Assembly (NCBI GenBank): GCA_012490785.1
Contig: JAAXCT010000565.1
Coordinates: 62,001 to 126,000 of the forward strand
Length of the DNA stretch: 64,000 nucleotides
Direction of reading: 5' to 3'
DNA from: Eragrostis nindensis
Taxonomy: Eukaryota > Streptophyta > Magnoliopsida > Poales > Poaceae
The notes beneath the pieces are model-generated. The model made no database searches. It was not told the origin of the DNA and was given only the letters and a program-made list of their open reading frames with translations. Made by a program: the position numbers and the translations under genes. This document shows positions 46,502-59,264 of the stretch, one piece after another. The first letter of the stretch is position 1. Each line of letters begins with the position of its first letter.

Positions 46502-47422
46502 TCGGAGCAAAAATAGAGGATCAGTGTAACAAAATCATCATCCTACAAGACCAGAGGCCCAACTCGAGCAATCTCTCTTCATCATCCTACATGAGACGGC
46601 CCACAGGCCCATCCGGCCTCATCCCCAACTCGGACCACGGTGAGCAGAGCGGGGAAGCCCCGGCGCCGGGTAGTAGGGAGGCCACCGGAAAAGCACCGCA
46701 AGCCGGCGCCGCGGCCTATGACGCGACAACGCCCGCTGCCCCGAGAGGAAACCTGGCCGTGAGCAGCCACGCACACGACGGCTTGAGCGTGACCAGGCCC
46801 GGCCTGGCAGCGCGCGCTGCAGTTCCCCGCGCGGTTTTGCAAACAACCAGCTACTAGTACTCGATCGGTGAGCGCGGTTGCACAGGGAACAGCAGGAGAT
46901 CCACACACGCCGGATGACCTGCTCTAATCAGCCCAATCGCCAAATCTGCGTTCACCGATCCTACAGGCAGACGGAAAAAGCAGGAGGGGGCGGAGAGGTG
47001 GAGGATGGCGAGGGGCTCACGGAGGAGGAGCTTGTTGTGCGGCCGGTGGAGGTCCCGAAGCGGACGAAGAGGAGGCGCCGCCGTCCATGGCGAAGCGAAG
47101 CAAGCGCCGGCCCTCGTCTTCTTCTCTCCCCTCGTAGATCCCTCCGCCAGCCGCCGCGGCTCCAGCGCCCTTGCTTTTCCTCCTCCCCGCGGCCGCGCGC
47201 GTGTGAGTGGAGAGAGAGAGGGGCAGAGGGCAGGTGGCCGGGTGAAAAAGTGAAAGGTGAAATCGTCTCTGGTGCGTGCCGGCGTATTTCTGTTGCGTGT
47301 GTGCGTGTCCCAAAGAAATGGATGCGGTGTATATGTGCCCTGCTAGCCATGGACAATAATACCGAGATATTATTCTCATCAGCAGCAATACCCAGAATTG
47401 CAGTCAAGTTTTTCTCGCACTA
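46502..47422. other. GC-rich region without a supported gene
   Basis: Open frames exist on both strands (46878-47423 plus, 46961-47407 minus). They are Arg/Pro-rich, overlap each other and show no domain. A short leader, gene or promoter island is possible, but I cannot support one. Confidence 0.3.
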
Positions 47423-49397
47423 GCTAGTGATCAAATGTAGCAGCCACCCAATGCATGCATCGAGACCTGAACCTGACAACGATCACTCAATATCTACGTT
47501 GCACCGTATGTACGTACACGCAAGGACGTACCGACGTGCCAAATTTATCTGGTTCGTGAGACCCATGATCATTGGCCAAGCAAACAAGAGATTCCTCTAG
47601 TAGACACTAGTAACCGATCGCCAAACTGAACTGAGTCCCAGTCGATCGGCCGTGCTGCATTGCCTCTTCAAGAGTACGTGCGCGCGCTAACAAACTTGCC
47701 TTAATAATTACTATTTCATACCATTGCTCAGCTATCTGTTGCATCAATCAACAGCGTGACAACAAGGCATCATCCAACCAAGGGCCAAATTAAGCAGAAC
47801 CATGGTCCAGCACATGCACGTGCATGACGCAAGCACATAAAATAATAGGGCATGCATGGGTGTGTGGCTGCAAAAGAAAAAGGAAAAAAATGCAGCAAAT
47901 ATAAGCTGAGACTGGCAGCCTCCAGCCCTTTTACCCAAAGAGGTTGATTGATGCTGACAGTTTTTCAAAATGTGGCCTGCACCGTGTCTAACCCGGCTGA
48001 GAGGTTGCGGTCGCTTTGCTCCGGCCGAACGAACAGCAGGCGCGCGGTCGTCGAATGCCGCCAAGGCAGGCAGGGAAACGATGACCCCGTTCCAGTACGT
48101 ACAGCTAGCTGGGCTGCTTTTGCAACGGCAGATTGCAGCTGCCCGCACAGCTTTAGCGATCGGAGCTTTATCTTCAATGTTATCGTATAAAGAACTCTAC
48201 TGTTTTGTTATAATAACAACTACACCGTCTTCTATTTTCGAAAAATATCTTCACAAATTTGTGTCAAAAAGTTTAGCTTTTAAAAACTGATGTATACAAG
48301 GTCTATATACCCAGATTATTAGCACTGAAAGTACTATTCTTTTAATGTACGCGTAGACACAAGCTATACCAGTACATTCCTAGTAAAAATACAGCGGTAA
48401 AAGTAGTGGTGCACAAAACGTAAGCGAGTCATATTGCTAGAATGGTAACCGCTTAATTTGGGTCATAGTACTAGAACATAGTAGTACTAGGTTAAGTGAG
48501 TCATTGTTTAGGACAAGTTGGTGGGGTTGTTGGTTAGTAGTAGTACTCCCCTAATCAAATTATCTGGATCCAATATCCCCTTTTTTTAACACAACATGCG
48601 TCGTCCGTACAGGAATGAATTTGGAAGGGATACAATTGTTTATTAGCAGTAATTAATCAATCAGGAATGTACGTACGGTAGGGGTAGATCATGTCTGCAC
48701 CAGGGTCATTTTATAAGCATGGTCGTTATCATCTTTCAATTCCCTACTAAAAAAGGAGGTACCGATCGATCGAGCCGAGGGCTGGATGCGCTCGCGTCCA
48801 TGACTGACTGCGTTATTTCTCTCAGTCGCCCAAGGCATGGATGGAGAGACCATATCTGGTCGTTGGCTGAGAGGTGTGTCACACGAGCCGTCGCCCGATC
48901 AGCTGCCACACGATCGAGCAGGTCGAGCCCACACAGACACAAGGAAGGATAGGCTAGGCTACCACGGCTGACCTAACTGCTTGGTGCCCAACAAAACGCC
49001 GAGACGGAGAACCAAAAACAAAGCTGCAGCCTAAAACCGAGGGCTGCAGCCTGAGGAGGTCAGAGACCACATAAGGAGAGTGAGCGCGGATCTGGAGATC
49101 GCTGCGTTGGAGTTATATGCCTCTCATAGGTGGAGATTTAATAATAGACTTGGACCTCCTTAAGTCGTTTTCTTATTTAGTGCTCTTCTGGTCAATCTGG
49201 AGATTGACACCATTTTTGTAATAAAAAAACAAACAATCACCGGGCTGCGTGCTATGCAGAGGCTGGAAACTTGTGAACAGTTTCCATTATCTAAAAAAAA
49301 AAAAACCGAGGCCAGCTTCCTACTTACTTTCAAATGTCATCAGGCTGCAGCCCTTCTGTTTGGGTTAGAGCATCTCCAAGAGAGCTTAGTTAGCTAG

Positions 49398-49638
49398 CTA
49401 CTCCATCTGTTTTTATTGATATGACGCAGTTGACTTTTTCATTGAACTTTGACCAACAATATTTCATTATGTAATTCGTTACTTAATGTGAAACCGATAT
49501 CATTAGATCTATCATCAAAAGCACTTTAAGGTTAACCTATATATTTAGCTGTTTGCACAAATATTTGTAGATAAGACAAAATATCAAAGTAACGAAAAAA
49601 GTCAACTGTATCATATAAATAAAAAACGGAGGGAGCAG
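49398..49638. mobile_element. 241-bp MITE (Stowaway-like family)
   Basis: Long terminal inverted repeats: CTACTCCATCTGTTTTTATT at the left pairs with AAAAAACGGAGGGAGCAG at the right. The AGTTGACTTTTT/AAAAAGTCAACT inner segment is also inverted. TAG flanks both sides (49395-49397 and 49639-49641). Confidence 0.8.
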
Positions 49639-50172
49639 TAGTACTATATAGCTAGCTTCTGTACCAATGCAAAGAAAGCAGCTCCGCTCGTGAGAGATCG
49701 AAATGCACTTGCAGTAAGTTCAGAAGGTGGCATGCTGAACAGCAGCAGATCCCTAATTGCCCTCGTCATGATATTTGTGTACGTCACCGTTCACTGTCAA
49801 CCATAGTCAAAATGACCGGCAGAGACGAGATAGCCGACCAACAGCGAGCATGTGTTAATAAAAGGACGAAGGAAAGAGCCATGCACACAAGCACGCGTGC
49901 CAGGAAGGGAGAAATTGTTTGTTTCCAACAGCGAATGGCAACTTTTTTGGTGTTGCTTGGCCGCTTAATTAGGGTTTTCGGTTTTACAAAGGTCCAAATC
50001 GACTATAGCATGCATGAGCCCAGTACATATTGCTGCAGTTAATTGGACCGAGTTACCGTTCTGTTGGATTGGGTTGGGCCGAGCAAGGATTTGTTGACTG
50101 CTCTTCCTGAATGTGTGGTGGCCCGTATAATAACGATGACCTCTTCTATTTTACTATTTTATCGTGTCTGCA

Positions 50173-50258
50173 TTTTTTTTTATTACACAGTACAACTCAG
50201 ACACTCACAACGCACGCAGCACACTCAACCCTGTGAACGCACATACACAAACCCTACA
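50173..50258 (-). mobile_element. 5'-truncated SINE tail
   Basis: A T run, then ATTACACAGTACAACTCAGA and CAAACCCTAC, match the 3' half of the SINE at 10327-10617. The tRNA-like head is missing. Confidence 0.8.
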
Positions 50259-50393
50259 TGTCCGTTGATGAATTAAAGTTGTGTAACAACTATAAATGTG
50301 GCGTGCTCACATTTTTGTTTCTTATGTCTATGGCACACCATAATTCGCACGTAGTAATATAAGTACACGGGACCGACCAAGCCTCAGCAAAAG

Positions 50394-52662
50394 CTAAGAA
50401 TTAGCAGCGATGCGGCTGATGATGTCTGCCAGGGCCTGGGCGGAGCTAGCCGCAACATCCTTATAATCGTCACTAGCGACCACCGCCTTGAGCAGGCCCG
50501 GCGACGAGATGTAGTCAAGGCAGAAAGCCTTGAGCTCCGGGCTCCGGTGCCGCTCCGCCAGCCTCAGCGTGGTGGCCGCCATCTCCGGCGTGACGAACTC
50601 GCACAGCAGGTTCTCGCAGAGCGGCCGCATCCTCTCCACCAGCTGGAACCGGTCCGCGGCCGCGAGCAGGTCGCCGGCCATCCTCGTCCTGCTCATCGCG
50701 GTCCGGTCTCCCCCGGCGGCGCGCACAAGGTCGTCCAACGGAGGGAGCTCGTCGGTGTAGACGAAGTGGAGCACGGCCTTGAAAACCACCGCCGTGACGC
50801 CGTCGACCCAAAAAACGAGGTCCTCATTCTTCTTGTTCTTGCTTTTCTTCTTCTCTTCCCACCACCTCCGCTCGTCCTTCCTTGAACAAGGCCGGTGACC
50901 GCATGGAGAGCAGGAGGGTGTGCGCGCGGAACTCGGCGCCCTGGACGACGAATGTGACGTCGGACCCGAGTTCGCTCTCGAGCAGCAGCTCGAGGTGCCA
51001 GGCGAGGTTGGACGGCGGCGCGACCATCTCCGGGACATCGACGGTGCCGGTGCTGGTGTGTGTGGGGGACGACGACCCGTTAGTGACCTCGAAGTCGCAC
51101 TGCACGGTGAGGCTGTCGTCCGGGCCGACGTGGCGCGATCTGGGACAGTCCATGAACACCAGCGGCGGTCCGGGGTCATCATAACCATCCGTGGCCGTGG
51201 GGAAGAAGTCGTGATGGAAGTGTTCGACGACCGTGAGGAAGAAGTCGTGATGGAAGTGTTCGGCAACCGGGTCGACGATCTTGAAGGTGCCCGACACGTG
51301 AAACCTATGCGGACGCGGGGACAACGGCGAGAGCTCGAGGCTCATGGCCACCCCGCCGTGGTCGTCCTCGTCGTAGCCCGACGGGTAGTACGCGACGAAC
51401 CACTCGTGTCCGCCGACCTCGAACGTGCCGGACCGGACGAGCTCGCCAGGGCCGTGCGTCCTCCGCGCGACGCTGTGGCCCAGGATGGTGAACCGGTGCG
51501 TGCCTTTGGAGTTGGACGCCGCGTCCGACGCCACGTACGTCGACACGCTGTTCGCCGTTGACGTCGTTGACAGAGACGACCGCAGTAGTAGACGATGGTC
51601 CATGACTCTCTCGAGGACGTCGGCGAGGGCGTCGGGGCAGCTCGCCTTGAGCCCCGCGTACTCCTCCGTGGCCTTGGCGGCGTCCCACGCGGCGGCGATA
51701 TAGCCGGCGCAGAGGTCGTCGAGCCGGCGGCAGTTGAGCCGGCCATTCACCAGCGCCAGCACCGAGACCGCCCGCCCGACGCCGCCCGCCTTGCCGCGGA
51801 CGACGCTGTCCCACAGCGTCTTCTCGCAGAGCAGCCGCAGCCGCTCCAGGTCGTACAGGTCCGCCGCCACCAGCAGGTCGCCGGCCATGGCCATGCGTTG
51901 CGATTCCAGCTCGGACCCCTCCATCTCCAAGTCCACCTCGTCCGTGTAGATGAAGTGCAGCATGGCCTTGAACACGGCGGCGCTCATGTCGTCGACGGTG
52001 AACACGTCCTGCACGCTGTCCCGGGAGTCCCCGAAGAACTTAGCTCGGAACACGGGCGACCGCGCGGCCAGCACGAGCCTGTGCGCGCGGAACGTGCTCC
52101 CGTCCACGGCGAACGCAACGTCCGCGCGCTGCCCGCTGTCCAGCATCTCCGCGAGGCCCAGCGAGATGCTCGGCGGCGGCGGCGCGGCCACGAAGCAGTA
52201 CCTCGCCAGCGACGTCTCCGCGGCGAGGACGCGGACGGCGCAGCGGATCGTGAGGCGGTCGTCCTTGACGTATCGCGCCTCCTGCTCCCGGGACGCGTAC
52301 GGGACCGGGCGCCTGCTGACGGGTGTGGCGTTGGTGAAGGTCCGGATCTCCTCGCCGTTTCCGATCTGGATGGAGTGCGTGCTTGTGTGGTCGCCGATCG
52401 TGAAGCTGACCATTGCCTTGACGTTGAAAACACGAGTGGGGACGCTGGCCAGCCTCTCGAGGGACAAGGCGGCCAGGCGGTAGCCCTCGAAGTGGCCGAG
52501 GACGGCCCAGACATGCTCGGCGACGACGAAGCTGCCGGACTTGACGGTGTGGCTGCCGCCGAGCGCCTTCAGTACGCTGTACCCGACGATGTCGAACTGG
52601 TGCGTGGATTTTACCAGCGCCGCCCTGTGCACGGACGCCGTCTTCCCTGCCACCGCCGCCAT
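50394..52662 (-). CDS. Fused double MATH-BTB protein with a frameshift in the second BTB (gene H)
   Basis: One minus-strand frame from 52662 runs 612 codons without a stop: MATH 1 (about residues 18-150), BTB 1 (SGQRADVAFAVDGSTFRAHR, about 178-290) with a BACK-like tail, then MATH 2 (THRFTILGHSVARRT, about 385-530) and the start of BTB 2 (LGSDVTFVVQGAEFRAHTLL). The frame changes near 50880 (ALFKEGRAEVV against KDERRWWEEKKK). The remainder of BTB 2 and its BACK tail (VTAVVFKAVLHFVYTDELPP to ISRIAANS, stop at 50394) is open in the next frame. MATH-BTB proteins recruit substrates to CUL3 E3 ligases; single MATH-BTB units of about 350-400 aa are usual, so this is two units joined head to tail without an intron. 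Translation as read ends at 50824. A 36-bp duplication (51201-51272) repeats EHFHHDFF in MATH 2. I infer a tandem pair fused by unequal exchange. Confidence 0.82.
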
Positions 52663-53818
52663 ACCTCTCTCTCTCTAATAAGGAAGGTTTACCTGTGCCT
52701 ACCGACCGAGCCATATCTATACCCCATTCCTTTCTGGTTTTCCAGGTCGATCCGTACGCGATCGTGTCTCTTGTTTATTTGGGCTTGTGGTTTTCAGGGA
52801 AGCCAGAAGCCCAAACAACTAGCGAGCTTCTCAGCCCAGCTTTTCCAAAAACGAGTTGCAAGAAAAGCCCGAAACGAAAGCATGCTTCGGACGGCTTTTC
52901 TATCTTTTTATGGAGGATTTTGGCCGCCTGCAAAGATCCACACTAGCGTCGTCTCAAAGCCATGGGACCTTGCGAATTGGATTGAAGCTGTAGCTAGAGG
53001 CTCGGTCTCTCTACACCTGCTTCTTCCCGATACATGAGCAGACCTTGCGAATTGGATTGACGCATTCAGATAGATCGATTTGCTGCTGGCCTGTGCTACC
53101 ATAACATGAGTTTGGTTATTTTCTTTTTGCATATTGTTGATATCGATACGAGCTTTCTTGTTAACTGAAATATCTTATTGATCGGAAAAGCAAAACTGAA
53201 AAAGTTGTGTCATGAATATCACGGTCTCTTCTCTGGAATTTCAGATGTGCTAATGTAGTAGTCGTAGTAGTTCGAAAAAAAATTGTAATAGTCGTAGTTA
53301 CATGAACAGAAAGACAAAGACCTCAAATATTAAGATTCTGTGAAAATGATGAAAGTTGTGCTTTCTTGCTGTACTGCATGAGTGCTGCAGCGTATTGTGA
53401 GGAATCAGAGGGCAAATAAAGAATCCATATAAATTGTACTTATCCTGCTGTCTTGCCATCACATATATAAAAAAATAAATCATGTAGGACTTTGCATCAT
53501 ATATACAAGGCAGAGAGACTTTGTTGCACCACTCACCTTCAACGAGTTGATGATCGATTGGCAATCGGACTTCACCATTGCCTTCTTTCCCTGCAAGCCA
53601 ACGCCTCTTTCCACGCAGCAGAACACCCATAAAAATATTGCATGCCAATATGTGAGCAATCCCTTCAACAGCTGTACAACTTAATACTACATTGTTACAC
53701 CGGATATGTATGTATCTTGCGATGAGACCGAGCAGCATTGCCTAAGTGTAGTAATTTATTCCAGTTCGTTTGCCTCCGTGGTGCTCCTCTGATTACAGAT
53801 GGAGAATCATATATGGGT
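52663..53818. other. Intergenic spacer between genes H and I
   Basis: I see no gene. It should include the gene H promoter on its left and the 3' flank of gene I on its right. A GAATTGGATTGA motif occurs twice (52973 and 53049). Confidence 0.4.
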
Positions 53819-56260
53819 TCATATATATTTCCAACTTGGTGATTCATCGTCTGTTGTCTGACTCGAAGCATACCCATTTCCTCCATAAATGCTTTCAAGC
53901 TTCATTTCCACTTGTCTCATAGTCGGACGCTCCGCACTTTCAAACTTGACACATGTTGCTGCCAATTGGGCAACATCAACAACTTCTCCCTCGCCCTCCC
54001 TGCTGACTTGTGGATCCAGTATAATATCTAATTCACCTTGTGATAGTAGAGTGATAAAATGACTTACTAGAGCGGAACCCTCAGAAGACCTATATGAAAC
54101 TGGCTTCTTCCTGGTAAGTAATTCGATAAGAACCACACCAAAACTATAGACATCACTCTTCTCAGTGAGGTGCCCTGTGCTAAAATACATAGGGTCCACA
54201 TACCCAAATGTTCCTTGCACAATTGTATCCACCCCTGTTTGGTCAACTGGAACATATCTTGAAGCTCCAAAGTCCGACAACTTCACGGTAAGATTATCAT
54301 TGAGAAGTATATTAGCACTCTTAATATCCCCATGAATTATTGGCACTGAGATGAACGTGTGAAGATATGCAAGAGACCTAGCAGTTTCAACTGCAATCCT
54401 CAATCTCTCTTTCCAAGAAATTGACACTGGAGCTTCGACATGAAGGTGGTTGCAAAGGGTGCCGTTAGAAATAAACTCGTAAATAAGAAGAGGAACTTCT
54501 GTCTCTAGGCAACAACCAAGAAGTTTCACAATATTTCTATGGTTTATCTGAGAAAGGATGGCAACCTCGTTTATGAACTCATCGATTTCTCTCTGTACCA
54601 CTATCTTTGACTTCTTAATGGCCACCACATCCAAACTAGACAAAATACCCTTGTAAACCGTGCCATGTCCTCCACCACCAAGCTCTCGGGATTTGTCGAA
54701 GTTATTAGTTGATTTCTCTAACTCTTCCAAAGTAATAATCATTCTTTCAGCTATATCCGCTCTATGACACACCAACTGTTGCAGCAGTTGTCCACGGTTT
54801 CGATTAAATAATTGTTCTCTTAGTTTTCTCTTCCTCCGTGACTTGACTTTGCGGATTACAAATATGCTGCTTAGCACTAAAATTATAAGCAATGCCCCAC
54901 TTCCAACTCCAAGGCCAATGCTTAGACCTGAGAATAATTTGCATACATAACTGTATCCATGATCTGGAGAAAAAAATGCATAAACAATTAACTGTGAAAT
55001 ATGGCATCGCAGGATGATTAAGAAGCTGCTGTATTATTATGAATTATTATTTATTACCTGGATGTGGTGCGTACAACTGTGTGCATCCATGTGGAATGCT
55101 GGGATCACCGCTGGTTCCCTGCGGACATTCGCATACATATGTACCAGGCTTATTTGTACATGTACCATAGCATCTTGTGCTTGGAAGCTCGCACTCATTG
55201 ATGTCTAGTAGTAGAAAGCATGGTTCTTATCAGACTAATAGAAAAGACAACATATATGTTGTCCACTTAATTCCTATACCTGCATGATGATATGGTACGT
55301 ACCTTGGCATCCGTCCACGAGGTAAGGGTTGCCTTGGTAGCCGTCCCAGCATTTGCAGGTGTAGTACCTGTCGGTGCCGTTGCCGTAGCGGTTGTTGAGG
55401 TTGGTGCAGGTGCTGTAGCTGCTGTGGCATGTGGCGCCGCTTCCTACATCTCGAGGGCACGTCGCGTTCCCGTCACGCGTCTCCATGAAGCGCGGCACCG
55501 CGTTGGACACCACCCGCCACGAGAGCACCACCGGGATCGCCGAGGACGGCGGCACGGAGTAGTTGTTGTACCCACTGGTGAACCAGCCTTCCTCGGAGAT
55601 GAACACCGAGCGAGGATTGGCATGGGTGGTGGGATCAAACCACTGATGGACGGCACTCAAAAGCACGTGGTAGGAAGCGTAGCCCACGGGGATGGGCACC
55701 CGGCAGCAATTGACGCCGGAACATCTCCGGCAACGTCCGCCGCTGCAATAACCCTCGGTCTTTGAGGGCGCGTCGTCCCAGCAGACGGAGCTGCAGCTGT
55801 TGAGAGTAGCGCCCGTGCTTCCGCCGACCAGCAGCTGGGCCAACAGGAAGCAGCCCAGGAGGACAAGCTCGTTGCGCTCCTCCGCCAGCAGGTAGGGGCC
55901 GTCACCGTCGCGCAGGCCCCAGCCGCCGCCGCCCCACGTGCCGTTTGCCACGTAGCCTCGAGGACTGCCTGTGGCTGTGCGTATGTCTGGACCGAGGGCA
56001 CGCACGGTGTCGTCGTCGAGGGAGATGTCGGTGACCTGGAGGGTGCCGTCGCCGAGGAGCAGCCGCGGCGGCGTGTGGCTTGTGTCGCAGGTGAGGTTCA
56101 ATCCATGGAGGAAGCAACCAGGGGCGATGCCGAAGGGATACGGCACGCTCACGTCCCCGCAGCTGGTAGGGCAGCCCGGAAGCCCGATCTGCTGAGCCAA
56201 CAAGAGCTGCGGCAGCAGCCACACCAGCGCCACCGCCAGGGCGAAGCGTGCTTCGCGCAT
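53819..56260 (-). CDS. WAK: Wall-associated receptor-like kinase (gene I)
   Basis: Minus-strand exons are 55303-56260, 55056-55204 and 53819-54963. Exon 1 opens with a signal peptide (MREARFALAVALVWLLPQLL) and a cysteine-rich galacturonan-binding domain (GCPTSCGDVSVPYPFGI). Exon 2 is a calcium-binding EGF module (DINECELPSTRCYGTC). Exon 3 has a transmembrane segment (LGVGSGALLIILVLSSIFVI), a glycine loop (LGGGGHGTVYKG), the ATP lysine (VAIKKSK), the catalytic loop HGDIKSANILL (no Arg before Asp) and DFGASRYV. Such kinases sit in the plasma membrane and bind cell-wall pectin. Problem: with the strong donor at 55055, exon 2 ends in phase 0 while exon 3 needs phase 1. An extra GT in a GTGTGTG run near 55076-55082 would explain this; a weaker donor about 27 bases earlier would restore the frame. 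Confidence 0.85.
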
Positions 56261-56784
56261 CGATCGGCCGGGACCCGAAGCAAGAGATTGACTGTTACTA
56301 GATGTTTTCTGCCTTGGGGATATTCTGGTGGGATGGAGAAATGTTCATATGTAGCATAAGGGAATTTAGGAGGGTCATTTGACGGGCAAACCGATGCGAA
56401 GTTGAATTCAGTCATAGTCATTCAGACGTGGCTGTCAATATGCAACAAACAACCCATTATACTTTATAAGTCCGCATCTATCAATTATAACGGTGATAAA
56501 AAGTTAGTACTATATACTCCTATTGCGTGCAGATGATAAGTTACAACATCTCATTTTTGTTTTGTTCCCAAAAAAAAAAAACATCTCATTTTGTTTATGC
56601 TTCAACTCTCTAATATGGATGTTTCCACTTGTCGCTGGCACACATACGGTTTTTCTTGCATAAATTTGATTTCATTCATTGTCACAGGCGTCAACCAGTC
56701 AACCAGACGAGACACGGGCAATTTACCACATCGCCGAGACTCCAAAGTAAGCGACAAGCAATCGAACTGCCGTCTTTGGCGGCA
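56261..56784 (-). promoter_or_regulatory. Upstream region of the receptor kinase
   Basis: AT-rich, no gene. It ends at the target-site copy of the retroposon inserted about 0.5 kb upstream of the kinase start. Confidence 0.4.
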
Positions 56785-56799
56785 TCTAGCTAGCGGGTT

Positions 56800-59264
56800 T
56801 TTTTTTTTTGACGAACTATGGCAGGTGCTCTGTCCTTGCATTAAGATAGAAAAGAAGTTGTCCCAAAGATATTACAAGGAGCCAGCCATGGCTGGTCTTG
56901 CAAAGAAAATACAGACACTAAAAGACCAAACCTGCCAAATAGCTGGCACTGAAAGGAACCTAGTTAAAATTAAAACAGGAAGGAAACAAAGATAAAAGAA
57001 AAATGATGATCTGCACCGACTGCTCGGTCTTGCATGATGATCTGCACCGACTGCTTTGCTTGAACCGCTTGCTCCTTTCTGCTCGACAACTTGTAGTAGG
57101 CAATCTCTTCTTTGGCTAGGTAAGCCTACAACTGATCACGGCTCCCTGATTCAGAAGTCCTGTTTTGCTACTGCTTCATTAGTTCCGGGGTTCACACTGA
57201 GACTGCTCCACCAGGCACGAACTCCACTAGAAAAGATCCAACAAACAACACTGCAGACACAAATAAAACCAGGACAACTTTCTGACTGCAACACGGGGTA
57301 GAAGATGGAAACAACTGATTATGCTTCTAGCCTCACGCTCCTCATGCCTGAACAGGAGCCCCCTCCTTCTTGCGGCCCTTCTTGGCTTTTTTGTCCATGT
57401 TCATTGCCTTGAGCAGATCCTCAATCGCCTCCATTGCTTCCTCGGTGAGTGGTTCCTGGAACATGCTCACATATTTTTTCCTCGCCCTCTCCGTCATCTC
57501 CTTGGATGGAGATAGGGCTCCCAACTTCTTCGCCACTAGCTCTTGGGCCAATTCTTCCGAGTTCTTGTATCCTTTCTTCTTCACCTTTTCTGCAATTCTG
57601 CCGCTCCTCCTTACTGACTCCTTGTTCTCTGTTAGCCTGGTTGCTTTGTTTGGTGGAGTGGACAGCAGGGCTGCTGGTGCCTTGGCTGTTATCTTGTTGA
57701 GGAAGGAGCCAAGACAAGCGTCGAAACCAGCAGGATCGTCCCCCAGCACCTGCTCGCGCGCCTCCTCACTGCCTTCTTCCATGGTCATCGCGCCGTCCGC
57801 GACACCAGTCCCCGCCGGTGGTGACATCGCCCGGGGACTGGCTGGCTCTTGCTCGGCCTGAGCAGCAAGGTTGTCGCTAGTGACCCCCTCCATTGTTGTC
57901 TCCTCATCGAGGTGTCGGCCAAGACGTGAGAGCGAGTTTGCCTCCTCCAACATCGGGTCCTCGCGTTCGCACTCTACCTCAACATTTGAGTCCACCTTAC
58001 TCTGTAACAGAGGCTCGCAGTCCAGCAGCACCGACGACATCTTTGATGCGCCCACGCATGGGTTGTTTTTTTGTGGCCTCCGTCGCGCAGTGGCAGCCCT
58101 CTATGTGGGCCACTGAAGCCTTGGCCGCCGGTGTGGCCATGCTGCGTTCCTTTGCGTTCTGATGAATCGGCTTGTCCAGTGATCGCTCCCGCGAGCACCG
58201 AGAGGCCTGGCTCAGGGAACGGTTCCACGCGTACTGCCTGCCCCATTGGCGCGTGGAGCCCTCGCCGTAGCACCGTCGCGGGGAACACTCCCTTGCGTGC
58301 CCCTTCTTGTTCGGCCAGTGCAGCCGTTGGAAGAGGCTGAGCCGCCGTGATGCGCCATTGCCTCCTTTGTCACTGTTCCTCATGCGGTGTGCACGGCGAG
58401 CAGGACACTGCTTGGAAATGTGGCCGTACTTCTTGCAAATCCAGCACTTGGTCGGATTTCTGCAACTTGCGACTTGATGATCTGAAGATAGGCAATTGAA
58501 GCACTTGCCTTGCATCCGGCTTAAATAGATGGCCCGACGCTGCAGAAGTAGCTTCCAGTTTTGGATCCAGCCAGCGCTCGACGTGCGTGCCCTGCGCCGC
58601 GGGCTCACGAGCCGCCAGCCCTCCCCTGAAAAGCAGTGTACCCGCTGGAATGAATTTTCCGGTCGCCGCGCCAAAGCCATGGCATCCTGCACAGCGTGAG
58701 GTGACCGTGGCCGGCCAGGCGCTCGTTGGTCACCACGGCATCTCCCCTGCAATAGAACCTCCATGGAGGATGGCGTCCTATACCGCGCACGCAGAGTCCG
58801 GGAAGGAGTTGATCCATGGTCACAAGCATCCTTACCAGGCACGACCACCTCTGATTTGAGCTTAAATAACTCCTTGTGAGCCTGCGCTTCGCCTCCACTT
58901 GCAGACGAATCTTGCTTCTCCTTTGCTTGGTCTTGACCCGGACCTCCCAGATCAGCCCCAGCAGGACATGGCGCACGCCACTGGGAGCTTTCCTCGGGCG
59001 TCAGAGGTACCTCTCCGACCTCCTCTTCATCCGATGACCAAATCACCTGTTCAGAGGTTGGGGAAGTGGGGAACGGTTCTAGATCTGATTGGCTGAAGGT
59101 GGGCGGGAGGCATGTGGGCTGCGTGGATGTTGTGGGAGCTGGTGAGCAGGGGAAGAGGTCTTGGATGGGGCTGGAAGCGGCCGGCGGCGCCGGCGAGGCA
59201 CCCGGCGGCGGCGCGGTCGCCCCCCCGGTCGCCAGAGCTAACGGTCGACCTTATCCAAAATAAT
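56800..59264 (-). mobile_element. 2.5-kb poly(A) retroposon, LINE-like, without reverse transcriptase
   Basis: A perfect 15-bp duplication TCTAGCTAGCGGGTT flanks the element (56785-56799 and 59265-59279). An oligo(A) tail on the minus strand is at 56800-56809. The content is a zinc-knuckle ORF region (57342-59046) and a 3' part with a 29-bp direct repeat (57005 and 57034). No reverse transcriptase or endonuclease is present. Target-primed insertion (long duplication plus A tail) indicates that LINE machinery moved it. Confidence 0.85.
57342..59046 (-). pseudogene. ORF1/Gag-like zinc-knuckle protein of the retroposon, frame-broken
   Basis: Two overlapping minus frames are seen. The first (59046-57997) holds two CCHC knuckles (CFNCLSSDHQVASC and CWICKKYGHISKQCP, about 58397-58515) in an Arg-rich context. 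The second (58055-57342) starts MGASKMSSVLLDCEP and has LTEEAMEAIEDLLKAMNMDK near its end, like the C-terminal part of grass LINE ORF1-type proteins. Low quality of the protein between the knuckles and the second frame suggests that earlier frameshifts have occurred. Likely role: RNA binding during retroposition. Confidence 0.65.

Larger units (their letters stand above)
47423..50393. other. Gene-poor intergenic region
   Basis: Mostly unique AT-rich sequence. A poly(A)-ended piece at about 49110-49306 (ACACCATTTTTGTAATAAAA, then a 13-A run) looks like the 3' end of a retroposon. Also present are the MITE at 49398-49638 and the SINE tail at 50173-50258. No gene is supported. Confidence 0.5.

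Noticed and set aside
46878..47423. Possible small gene (181 codons, Arg/Glu-rich)
   Set aside because: An equally long frame lies on the opposite strand, there are no domain motifs, and composition alone explains the openness.
51595..53037. Plus-strand open frame of 480 codons
   Set aside because: It is antisense to the MATH-BTB coding frame; GC-rich third positions of the real gene keep the opposite strand open.
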